Source: Zasmidium citrigriseum (Eukaryota > Ascomycota > Dothideomycetes > Mycosphaerellales > Mycosphaerellaceae). From it: a DNA stretch of 64,000 bases. The notes below the pieces were generated by a model, which was not told where the DNA came from, searched no databases, and saw nothing but the letters and a program-made list of their open reading frames with translations. Location of the stretch: positions 682,001 through 746,000 of the forward strand of contig NHNW01000017.1 of assembly GCA_002786025.1 (NCBI GenBank), given 5' to 3'. A program made the position numbers and the translations under genes. Shown piece after piece: positions 55,502-64,000 of this stretch. Within the stretch, counting starts at the first letter, position 1. Each line of letters opens with the position of its first letter.

Positions 55502-56173
55502 ATGCCAATCGATCAGCGAGACTCCCATAGAGTTCGGGCTCCCACTGGCAGACGAAACGCCAGAGTTTCTTACGTACCAGACGAGGACGAACTAGAGCAG
55601 TCCGATGTCCTGGACGACAGCTCCGAGAATGAGGACGACGAGAAAAGTGCCCTGACAGAAGGTAAGTAACTCTCTTCGCCTACAACAACAATCAAACAGC
55701 AAGTACTCACTCGCGTCCACACAGCCATTCAAAATCTCTACGACACCATCACCCACCTCGCCAAGCAAGACTTCTCGCCCCTGAAACAAGAATTGCAATA
55801 CCTCTTCATCAACGACGAACTGCTTGAGCGCCCTGACCAGCCGGAGAAAGCAATCACTCTTGGTCGAGATATCATCGAAAAATTGGAGATTTCGGCGAAG
55901 ATCGTCGACTCGGTTGCGAGGCGACAGGAAGCCATTCTGAAGGATCTGCTGGATTACACCATGTCAGAGGAGCTAGTGCAGTTCTGTGGGGAGGCGTTGG
56001 AAGCTCAGAGGAGTTATGGTGATGAGATGCAGGAGAATGCTGAGGAAATCGGTATTGCCGTTGAGAGGATCGAGGAGATATTGATGGAGGGTAGGCGGAG
56101 AGATGAGGAGGTTGAAGACTTGGATGGTCTTAGTGACGATGGCTCTAGCCGTTGGGGCTGTGAAATGATGTAA
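55502..56173 (+). CDS. Uncharacterised helical-domain protein, member 3 of a tandem family
   Basis: Exons 55502-55661 and 55725-56173 give 202 aa. The first exon gives a basic then acidic leader (YVPDEDELEQSDVLDD, SSENEDDEKSALTE). After a phase-1 intron the helical domain starts AIQNLYDTITHLAKQDF, then RPDQPEKAITLGRDIIEKLE, VARRQEAILKDLLDY and a final helix AEEIGIAVERIEEILMEGRR, followed by an acidic tail. The ATG at 55502 is inferred from the frame needed at the splice; a second ATG-led frame at 55418 overlaps but runs into a stop at 55594. It is the paralogue closest to member 2. Function is unknown. Confidence 0.65.
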
Positions 56174-56345
56174 GTCTGGGCATCTCTCCCCCAGGCCCTA
56201 CTCCGGGGATATCAGTCTGCCCATGAGGCTCTCCGTCGCAGTCTTCCTCAACCATACTTACCCTCCTGAAGAGCCCTCATAGTTCACCAGCCACGACATC
56301 CGCCTTGTATCAATCCTCTAGGCTCTCTCTGTATCATAATTTCGC

Positions 56346-57053
56346 TCACTTCCCCGTAAGCATCGCCTCCTTCTTCGCCTTCTCGCCCTCCCTCAACTCA
56401 TTCATCTCCTCCTTACTCATATTATACGTCCCCGCAACCTGATTGAAAGGATTATCCGGATGCTTCTCAAACTCCTTCCGAATCTGATCAATCTTCTGCT
56501 GCCGTCTCAAGCCCTTCTCATCCTTCATCTCCTCCAACCGCCGCTCTTCATACGCCGCATAAGCAGCCTTAAACCTCCGCTCGGGATGTCGATCGATTTT
56601 GTCTTTGTTGTCGGAGGTGAGGGATAGGGCGTCGAGGGCGTTGTCGATACCGGTGGCGTTGAGTGCTGCGAGCTCTTTCTTTGAGGAGGGGCCGTCGAGG
56701 CCGGAGAGGTCGAGGCCGCGGGACTTTTTGGGTGGGGCTTTGCCTTTGCCGCCTTTGCTGGGTAGTGATGCTTCTTCTTCTTTTAGGAGGGCGTCTTTCT
56801 CGGCCTTCTTGCGATCGGCTTCGGCTTTTTTGGCGGCGGCTGCTTCGCTGTTGGTTTCTCAAGTCAGTGGTGGACTCGAGGTGCGGTTTTGGCAAATGCG
56901 AACTTACGCTTTGCTGTTATCCTTTGCTCCCTTCTGCCACTCTGCTGTTTCTGCTGCGGCCTTCTTTGCGTCTTCAGCTGCTTTCTTGCCTGCTGCTACC
57001 TCTGCCTTCTTTGCGTTGCCTGCCGCCTTTTTGCTGTTCTCGCCTTTCGCCAT
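56346..57053 (-). CDS. CCDC124/Lso2-like ribosome-associated coiled-coil protein
   Basis: Exons 57053-56908 and 56847-56346 give 215 aa. CCDC124 and yeast Lso2 bind the intersubunit interface of vacant ribosomes and help them resume translation after stasis. The N-terminal ~90 residues are Lys/Ala/Glu-rich single helix (AKGENSKKAAGNAKKAE, with the early SKKA ribosome-binding patch). The middle contains SRGLDLSGLDGPSSKKELAALNATGIDNALDAL, and the C-terminal CCDC124 domain has FKAAYAAYEERRLEEMK, GLRRQQKIDQIRKEFEKHPDNPFNQV. Length matches the animal and fungal CCDC124 family (~220 aa) rather than the 90-residue yeast Lso2. The start is set by GCCATGG complement context and by the family N-terminus. 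Confidence 0.85.
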
Positions 57054-57480
57054 GGTGAATTATCGACTCGTCAGGCGTAGGTTTTGGTCAATCTAGGTTG
57101 GTGCGTGTGTACCTAGGTGGTCGCGAAAGGTCGTTCTAGGTTGTCGAGGGAGTGTTGATGTTTGGCAAAATGTTTTGGTAGTGACGCATCGCGAAGCCAG
57201 AAAGTGGGCTGTTGCGACCCGAAGTCGGAAGCCCCAAGCCCCGCCATTAGCCGAGAAGCATGTGACTGCGCACGGATCTCGTGTTAGTGAATATCAGAAC
57301 GATGAAACACAATCCTCTCGAATTCATTGATGCACTTTATGGTAATGACAAGATTTGCGAGCAAGATTGTCTTTGATATCCTATCGAGGCCTTGAATACT
57401 CGAGGAAGCTTATCCCCGAACCCCGAAACACCATAGATAGCTAAATCTACAACACCATTTCTGATACTCTTACTGTCGTC
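57054..57480. other. Intergenic region
   Basis: About 430 bp from the CCDC124-like start to the MFS stop; holds the CCDC124-like promoter and the MFS 3' UTR. Nothing else is seen. Confidence 0.5.
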
Positions 57481-59272
57481 TCAATCCTTAAAAACACTAT
57501 ACCGACTATTCCTCCGTATCCTCGGTCCAAACTTATAAAACACATAAGGAATCGGCAGCAACAGAATGCAAATGAACCCAAGCAGCGACGTAGCCCATCC
57601 AATCCCTAGGGCATTGTACATCTGCACCGTCCAGAGAGGAAAGCAGCCGCCGAGAACGTATCGCAGGAGGCCATTAGCAGCCATGGCTGAAGCGCCATTG
57701 AGTGGTCCGTAAACGTCGATCTGGTACATGGAAGCTGACAAGAAGAGTGCCAAGTTGCCCCACGCGAAGGGGATGCCGGCGAGGATTGGAGAGATCCAGT
57801 GGATATCGCTGCGGGCTGTCCAGCCGAACCAGAAGAGACTACGAGATCTGTCAGAATTTGCTCATGTCGGTCAATGTTTGGTTTTCACTCACCCAATGGG
57901 CAGTCCAACGGCTCCAAACATCCCAGCCCAAAGTCTCTCTTCCGGTGCTACCTGGCCCTTCCCTTCGGCCAGTGCCTTGAGGTGCTTCTTTCGATAAATG
58001 AGCCTATCAGCCAAAATTGCCGTAAGAGCAGCGAGCAGAACACCAATCCCAAGACCCAGATACGCCAGCCCAGTCTGCCAGGTATTGAAACCATACACCT
58101 TCCCAAAGACCAGCGGAAAAGCGGGGAAGAACGCAAACTGCACACAGAAAGTAAAAGTATTGTAGATGGCGAAGAGCACGACGATAGGCTCGACAAAAAG
58201 CATCTGGCAAGGCCGGATCAGCGTCGTGGTGAAAAGTACCTTCCAATACTGCCAGCTTTTCGGGTCCGGACCAGGTGGAGGCGGCAGGCCATGTTTCTTT
58301 GCGCGTTTCTGAAGAACGATCTTCTTGTATGTCTCGCTCATTGGCAGGCATGTGAGAAGGGCGAAGCCCGCGATGATGATGTTCGCCCAGACTGTCCATT
58401 GCCAATCTTTGAAGTAGACTGCGAAGCCACCCTATCGACAGGGACCCTTGTCAGTTTTCGTTCATGCATAGTCTGATGAAGCTTGACCTACGATCAAAGG
58501 TCCCATAGAAGGGCCAAGAAAGGGCATCATGATGAATAGGCTCGTTGCAGGCGCTCGATTGCGTGGAAGGAAGATGTCGGCATTGGTCGCAGCTCCAACC
58601 GCCAGGACTGGAGCACCGGAAATGCCAGCGAGTAATCTGCAGATGACCAGACTGGCGAAGGACTTGGAAAGGCCAGCTCCCACGAGAAACAGGATGTACA
58701 CAGGCGCTGTGATCTTGTAGACGATCGTTCGACCGTACTTTCTGTGCAAGGATTAGCATATCGTATGCCGGAGTGGGAGATAGAGGGGCATACTCGCTCA
58801 AGGGAGCTGCTATGAGTGGCCCTAGACCCAGACCCACGACGTACACGGTCAGCGGCAAGATGGCCGCCGTGCGGGAGACGTTGAAGTTGTTCTGGAGGGC
58901 TTGGTTTGCAGGCGAAATCAATGACGATCCGATTGTCACTGCGAAAGCAAGGAACGCCGTTGGCCAGAAATGATACATCTTCTTCCATGTCGACCAGTTG
59001 TACGGATTTTCTGGGTCATCGGGCCCATCCCAGTCCTGGGCAGTTGTGATGGACTTGCGGCTCTTCTTGCTGCTTGCTCTGCTAGCCCGAGTTGGGGCTT
59101 TCTCAAGATCGTTGTTGTCTTGCTTGTCGTCTTGCTTGCCATCGTCGGTGCTTCCTACTTCAATGGCTTCTAAGATTGACTCTGCTTCTGCATCAAGGTC
59201 GGCAGACTCGGTGCTCTTGCTCTTTTCCAGCTTGTCAATCGTTGGTTCGCCTTGTTCCAGCCCTTGAGACAT
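57481..59272 (-). CDS. MFS transporter, DHA1-like drug/polyamine:H+ antiporter
   Basis: Exons 59272-58794, 58741-58492, 58431-57893 and 57838-57481 sum to 1626 nt, 541 aa. The N-terminus is an acidic ~95-residue cytosolic domain followed by DWDGPDDPENPYNWSTWKK, the NPxNW signature of fungal DHA1 transporters such as Tpo1/Flr1. Helix 1 follows (FWPTAFLAFAVTIGSSLISPA). Motif A-type sequence is PLSEKYGRTIVYK, motif C-type sequence is SGAPVLAVGAATNADIF, and later FLGPSMGPLIGGF closes helix 5. Twelve membrane segments can be counted. An in-frame ATG at 59338 would add 22 residues. The substrate is unknown: polyamines, fungicides or secreted metabolites are all possible, and no biosynthetic genes sit beside it. 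Confidence 0.88.
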
Positions 59273-60447
59273 CGTGGCAAAGGGTAAAGATGAATGTCTG
59301 TTCTTGGAGTAGACAGACTCCAGTGCAACCTTGGGCACTTAAGATACCCACTTAATGAACACCAAGAGGCGCCAACATCGGGCTACTTACACCTCCGCAT
59401 AGCGCCCGCCAACGCCCTACCCGAGTACATTGTATCGCATTTCCAATCTGCAGGGAGAAAGGACATACAGACGATCCCTGTTTACTCACCCTTAATGCAT
59501 CCTCGGCGGGGCGCTACTCAAGCGTCAGTCTCTTCGGCTACGGACGAGAGGCTCTTGTCGCCATGTGAACACCGCATGGCACAGACGGTCAAGTCTCGCC
59601 CAGTATAGTAGCAACTAGACCGTTGTCGTTCAAGTGACCAAGTTACTTCGAGCGTGCCGCAAGCCGGGTGGGGCACCGAGAAAGGGCAGCTGGTGCGTGA
59701 TGCAGTAGGGAACTGATGATCACTCATCAGCTTTCTTGAGCGTTCGCGCCGTAAACTCGCACTTCGTCAGTAAATGGCCGAGTGATGAGCTAGTTTTGCA
59801 GTCTTGACAAAGTGTAAGATGACTAAATATGAGAGGAGTGAAGGTGATACTTACATATCTCTTTGGTACGTCCGCAATCCATGTCTGAAGTGACGATGTA
59901 TACCATAGCTCGGCTGGACTTCCTCTTTCTGGGTGCATCAGAGGCCCGTCACGAGTCAGGATGCGATGTCAACTTCTCCGGCCTGCGATCTGCATTCCAT
60001 ATAGAGTCTGCCTTCGAGAGTACATTGTTGATATTCGATCCTGCGGGCTGCTGCCTGCTCTCTTGTGCGGATGTATAGCGGCAGCAGCTCCGTGAAATGC
60101 AACTGATCGGCTCATTGCAGTCATTTTGCCGTACTATAGGGCGCAAAACAGCTGTACTCTCATGGTAGAGGTCAAGGCCCGAGATTAGACAAGAGTCGTC
60201 ATGCGGCGGGCTTCGAATAGTATCTCTGACCGCGAGGGCGGCTTTCCACTGGTGATTCGTTGCTCCAGGCGCAGCACCTGCTGGATAAGCTGAATACCGT
60301 ATCCCTCGAGTTTTGCTGTTGCTGTAATGCTGTATCGCTATAGCTCCTCGCATTCGTTGGTTGCCTCTGTTTCATCGGCTTCGTTTCTCCTATTCAGATA
60401 GCCGTCTGAGACCTCACGGTTGTCAACCAGCGCCGCCAATCATCCAT
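59273..60447. other. 1.2 kb intergenic region
   Basis: Between the MFS start and the NPR2 stop. Minus frames at 59720-59938 and 59949-60353 lack family resemblance or splice support and are not called. Confidence 0.45.
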
Positions 60448-61887
60448 TCACTCATTAAACAACACCACCTCCCCAAAAACCGCCTTACTCCTCAGCCTCT
60501 CCACCACCTTCTTCTCACTCAAATGCATCTCCACACAAATCTCATCCATACAATGCGTCCCATCCAAAAACCACCTCAACCGCTCATCCTCCTCACTCCT
60601 CACGCGATCCGCACTCTTGAAACTCTTGCTCAAGCTGGGATGCGGCGGTGCCGAGGGTGGTGTCGCCCAGCCACTGGATAACGCAGCTTTCCTCCACGCT
60701 CGATCGAACTCGCGCACGGCGTCTTCGTTGGATCGTGGTTTCGAGATTGAGGAGCGGTGACCGCCGGAGCTGGGTTTCTTGGTGTTGGTTAAGGGGGAGA
60801 GGGCTTGGGGTTCGATGGCGAGGGCGTATTTGTGGATTCGACGGAGGAAGGATTTGATTATGCCGAAGGTTATGAAGCGGCGGATGTCGATGTTGGTGAG
60901 GCGGGATTTGTGCGTGAGGCAGAATTCGTAGAGTTGGAGGCCTGGGTGGAGGGAGGTGTAGAGTTCGATGATCGTTTCTTGGGATGGGTAGATGGGGTCT
61001 CTCGTGATTGGGTCTTTTTGGATGGCGACGTATTTTCGACATTCATCTTGGAGGTCCGGGTCTTGGATGAAGAGGGCTGCTGAGTCGTTGCAGGTGTAAA
61101 TTGCTTGGAAGTGGAAGATGTCGAGAAGCATGGCACGGCCGTAGTAGACGAGCTCCTTGACTGCTCTCTTGACGAGTTTCTGCTCCACGTCTGCGAGCTC
61201 AGCGATGCGCTGCACATGCTTGATCCCATCGATGTTCGAATGTATCCTCCGCAACGTAAGATCCCAAGTCCATTCCGCCGCCGGAGGCAGCTTTCGTATC
61301 AACAAAGGCACATCCCAAGCATGAATCTTCGGCGCAGGAGGCTGCTCAACATCAAGCCGTAGATTGAGCACATTCACCTCATCAACCCTAACACACGCCT
61401 CCCCATACAGATTCAAATCCTCAAACACACTCTCCAAGAACGTATACACGATCCCCACATCCTCAGCAGGATACCTCTCCTCACCAGCCCACTTCAACCC
61501 AGGTAGATCCTCTTCAGCCTGCAACAATCCCTCCTCTTCTTCCAGATACGTCAAGAACTTTCCCGTCTTCCTCACAATCCTCTCCCACGGCTGCGTGTCC
61601 TCCTCTTCCGCCAGCACGAAGCATATATTGAATGTGAATCGATTCCGGTCATACTTCGAGTCTTCGAGCGAGATGGGAAACGCCAGGATTCGGTAGCCAT
61701 TCGAGCATATCGAGAGCGGTTCGTTACAGAGATCGTATGGCGGGATGATGTAGGACGATATATCGCTCCAGACGATCAGCGGCGTGTGGTCTGGTGAGGT
61801 CGAGAGGATGGAGCCGACGGGGTACTGGTGGACGACGGAGAAGCCTCGCTCTTGGTGGAAGCGGGCGTAGAAGATGGCCTTGAGCAT
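60448..61887 (-). CDS. npr2: NPR2, nitrogen permease regulator (SEACIT/GATOR1 subunit)
   Basis: Single exon, 479 aa from the ATG at 61887 in perfect ACCATGC context; an upstream in-frame ATG at 61953 is ignored because the family begins MLKAIFYARF. NPR2 with NPR3 and Iml1 forms the GTPase-activating complex that turns off TORC1 when amino acids are scarce, acting at the vacuole surface. Motifs are FYARFHQERGFSVVHQYP, CNEPLSICSNGYRILAFP, YDRNRFTFNICFVL, the WDLTLRRIHSNIDGIKHVQRIAELADVE helix-turn region, VYYGRAMLLDIFHFQAIY and the C-terminal winged-helix-like stretch FLDGTHCMDEICVEM. Length and domain order are those of fungal Npr2. The gene has no intron, which is a little unusual in this window. 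Confidence 0.92.
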   Translation of the reverse strand: MLKAIFYARFHQERGFSVVHQYPVGSILSTSPDHTPLIVWSDISSYIIPPYDLCNEPLSICSNGYRILAFPISLEDSKYDRNRFTFNICFVLAEEEDTQPWERIVRKTGKFLTYLEEEEGLLQAEEDLPGLKWAGEERYPAEDVGIVYTFLESVFEDLNLYGEACVRVDEVNVLNLRLDVEQPPAPKIHAWDVPLLIRKLPPAAEWTWDLTLRRIHSNIDGIKHVQRIAELADVEQKLVKRAVKELVYYGRAMLLDIFHFQAIYTCNDSAALFIQDPDLQDECRKYVAIQKDPITRDPIYPSQETIIELYTSLHPGLQLYEFCLTHKSRLTNIDIRRFITFGIIKSFLRRIHKYALAIEPQALSPLTNTKKPSSGGHRSSISKPRSNEDAVREFDRAWRKAALSSGWATPPSAPPHPSLSKSFKSADRVRSEEDERLRWFLDGTHCMDEICVEMHLSEKKVVERLRSKAVFGEVVLFNE

Positions 61888-62835
61888 GGTGGTTGGAGCT
61901 TGAGACCGGCGGTCTCGTGAGGGAATTTGATCTACATCGTTGTTCTGAGGCAAGTGGAGGCGAGGATTAAGGTGACCTGCGATGTGAGGTTGTTGTTATG
62001 GTTATGTCCCGGACCTGCCTCCGGCGAGATCACAGCTGTTTGATTCGTTGTTCATCGACGGGCACCAACGGAAGTCCAGCGCTATAAAACAAGAAACATC
62101 AAGCTTCCATTCTGGGTTCAACCATCGAGTCGCCAACCGAAAATCTCGGTGAGCGTGTACTTCTCGAAATTATCGATAGACGGGAGGGGAGCTGCGCCTA
62201 GGAATCAGCAGACTGTTGCTTGATGCTCACAAACATTCACTCACCCGGGGCATTCCTTCCGACTTGGGACAGTCAGCACGGATCAGGCGATTGGATCTTC
62301 GAGAGGTCAATATCAAAGGACACCTTGATCAAGACCACACGCCACCAGAAAAGGAAGTAAGAAAACGAGAAGAAGTCACACTTTACGCAGCATCCTTCGC
62401 TGGTTTCATACACAATCTGTCTGTCTGTCTGTCGGTCTTATGACCAGCACGGGCCCGTACTAGCAATGCAGGCCGTAAGTTATATACAAACCAAGGCCAA
62501 AAAGAACTTAGCCAAAGGCAGTATTCTCCTGTGTCGACGCCGCGAGTCTTTCCAGTCCCAGTACTATCGAAGCATTCATCATCATCGTGGGTATCTCTCA
62601 TTATTAACACACTCTCCATCTCTTAGTTGAGTTTTTTTCTGCGTTTTCCAAAGTTTCTTTTTGATACCCACGGCAGCAAGCAAGTAAGGAAAATGTCGCC
62701 GTGTAGAGGCGCACCGTGTCGTTGAGTGAGGTGTTTGTTGGTATCGTCTCGAGTGAGGCGGGTGTCGTTGAAGACCGTCGAATCAGGGGAGTCGTCGAAG
62801 CTGGATCCAGATGTCTGTCTGGGCAGACTGGCCAG
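61888..62835. other. Intergenic region
   Basis: About 950 bp between the NPR2 start and the stop of the last gene. It holds a (TCTG)4 microsatellite at 62416-62433. Minus frames at 62383-62619 and 62604-62867 overlap and look accidental. Confidence 0.5.
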
Positions 62836-64000
62836 CTAATAATGCTCGCCTGGTGGTGGAGTGACAAGGCCGCCCTCGTTGCCCCACTTGGCCGAGGAGA
62901 CGAGGACGAGAATCACGACGATGAGCAACGCCCACAAGGAGAGGCACAGTGGGAACCACAACAAAAGCGAGTATCTCTTGTGGTGGGGCGTCATGCCATC
63001 GCAGTTTCCGTTGGTGCGCTTGCGGACGACGTGGTCGAACCCACCCAGAGCGTAGATCAGAGATGCGAATGGCACACACCGGCACCATAGGGACCAGTTG
63101 TCGGAGATGCCCTGTTGCATCTCGGCGTAGCGGACGGCACTGGACGTTGGGATTCCTCGCTCGGCGCCAGGGCGCAGGCGAGGGCTCATCATTTCAATGT
63201 CAGGCTGCTGGTGTGCCGGCTGAGCGCTGGAGACGGCGTTGACGAGAGGGCTGCTTGCAAACCGCTTAGGCTTGGTGCTCCATCCTGGCTCGCGTCTGGC
63301 CAGCTCGGCATCGGTCAAGCCACGGCCACGGCGAGCGTTGTTACGAACATTGTTGCGATTTGGCTGAAGGAGCTTGAGTTCGTGCAGCTCCGTCTGGCCG
63401 CCCATAGCAGCACAGCGTGGCCGCTTCTCTCGAGCTCTCTTCACTGGACGACCATTCTCGAAGGCCGGACCACTGCAATTGGTGACTGATGCCGGAATAC
63501 TGGCGGGTGGTGATGGTCTCGCGAGCGCTTGCTCGGTGGTGTTCTGGTCGAAGGGAGACCACACTCCTGGCGTAGGCGCATGTCCGGAACGGACAGTGAT
63601 GAAGTCGCCCTCACTGTCATCCCAGCCATAATTCTGTCGCTCTTGCTCTGGCTCTGGAGTGCCCAGCAGAAAACGATGGTCGGAGCCGGATCGGACGGAG
63701 GATGTTCCAGGGAGCAGGGACTTCGCCTTCTTGAAGATGTTCTCGGGCCTGTATTCTGGCTTGAAAGCCTTCATCTTCAGGAACTTCTCGTGAGCCTTCG
63801 CGCCAAGGTCTTTAACCTTGTCGAGAGAGTGATTCGCCAGGAACTCGGTAGCCTCACGAACGGCGGCTGGGTTCGTACGGCGCAAACGCTCCAGCTCTTG
63901 AAAGTCGAGCTTGCGTTGCTCTTTGTCCATATCAGGGACACTCCCAAGCTTGCTTTGCATGGCCTCAACAATGATGTGGTCCGAGAGGAGACTGATCGCC
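62836..64000 (-). CDS. Uncharacterised membrane protein, 5' end cut by window edge
   Basis: The frame is open from the stop at 62836 to the right edge, with codons AISLLSDHIIVEA before the first ATG at 63960, so the real start is probably outside. What is visible is ~388 residues: a helical N-terminal domain (LDFQELERLRRTNPAAVREATEFLANHSLDKVKDLGAKA), then ~200 disordered basic residues with a bipartite-like KRAREKRPR patch, and a C-terminal part with one moderately hydrophobic segment (VPFASLIYALGGF) and one strong transmembrane helix (LLLWFPLCLSLWALLIVVILVLV). It may be anchored in the ER or nuclear envelope with a large cytosolic domain. I do not recognise the family. Confidence 0.6.
   Translation of the reverse strand, partial: AISLLSDHIIVEAMQSKLGSVPDMDKEQRKLDFQELERLRRTNPAAVREATEFLANHSLDKVKDLGAKAHEKFLKMKAFKPEYRPENIFKKAKSLLPGTSSVRSGSDHRFLLGTPEPEQERQNYGWDDSEGDFITVRSGHAPTPGVWSPFDQNTTEQALARPSPPASIPASVTNCSGPAFENGRPVKRAREKRPRCAAMGGQTELHELKLLQPNRNNVRNNARRGRGLTDAELARREPGWSTKPKRFASSPLVNAVSSAQPAHQQPDIEMMSPRLRPGAERGIPTSSAVRYAEMQQGISDNWSLWCRCVPFASLIYALGGFDHVVRKRTNGNCDGMTPHHKRYSLLLWFPLCLSLWALLIVVILVLVSSAKWGNEGGLVTPPPGEHY

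Noticed and set aside
1..64000. tRNA, rRNA or CRISPR features
   Set aside because: I saw no tRNA-like cloverleaf with A and B boxes, no rRNA sequence and no regularly spaced repeats. A covariance-model scan would be needed to exclude tRNAs fully.

Overview
The window reads as ordinary gene-rich chromosome of a filamentous ascomycete (Pezizomycotina; a Dothideomycete is my best guess, which is inference). Genes are compact, on both strands, with 45-240 bp introns that have GT...AG ends and CTGAC/CTAAT-like branch sites. The gene set is typical of moulds: scytalone dehydratase (DHN-melanin), an EsdC-type glycogen-binding protein, L-rhamnonate dehydratase, a DUF3431 protein and a Zn2Cys6 activator. 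Exon joins below were worked out by hand from splice signals, reading frame and family alignment, and most total to an exact multiple of three.

Layout. 0-8 kb: an unrecognised five-exon gene, SCD1, a TinA/SSX2IP-like coiled-coil gene and an esdC-like gene. 7.8-12.4 kb: a 4.5 kb stretch with no gene I can support. 12.4-20 kb: L-rhamnonate dehydratase divergent from a Zn2Cys6 factor, which is convergent with the ERAD gene hrd3. 20.5-22.2 kb: two tandem NTF2-like paralogues, the first apparently frameshifted inside a short repeat. 22.3-30.1 kb: a GNAT acetyltransferase, an APC permease, a DUF3431 protein, a GST and a D-2-hydroxyacid dehydrogenase.

30.3-40.8 kb is the most distinctive part: a 10,500 bp composite transposon. 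The outer element is a Mutator-like transposon (MULE) with 49 bp perfect terminal inverted repeats and a 9 bp target duplication. Its minus-strand transposase gene is split by a chromodomain Gypsy retrotransposon (163 bp LTRs, 5 bp target duplication TAATT). Both are riddled with CpA-to-TpA and TpG-to-TpA changes, the signature of repeat-induced point mutation (RIP), but the MULE part is more saturated than the Gypsy. The TIRs and the neighbouring genes are untouched.

41-64 kb returns to housekeeping and transport genes: ELL elongation factor, an SLC1-type symporter divergent from an NCS1 permease, a PPP4R2/Psy4 subunit, an F-box-like membrane protein, three tandem genes that look like one undescribed helical family with a shared phase-1 intron, a CCDC124/Lso2 homologue, an MFS transporter, NPR2, and the 3' part of a membrane protein gene running off the right edge.

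The functional links I can argue for are few: the rhamnonate dehydratase/Zn2Cys6 pair may form a small regulon, and the SLC1/NCS1 pair shares a promoter region with GATA motifs. Otherwise the neighbours look functionally unrelated.
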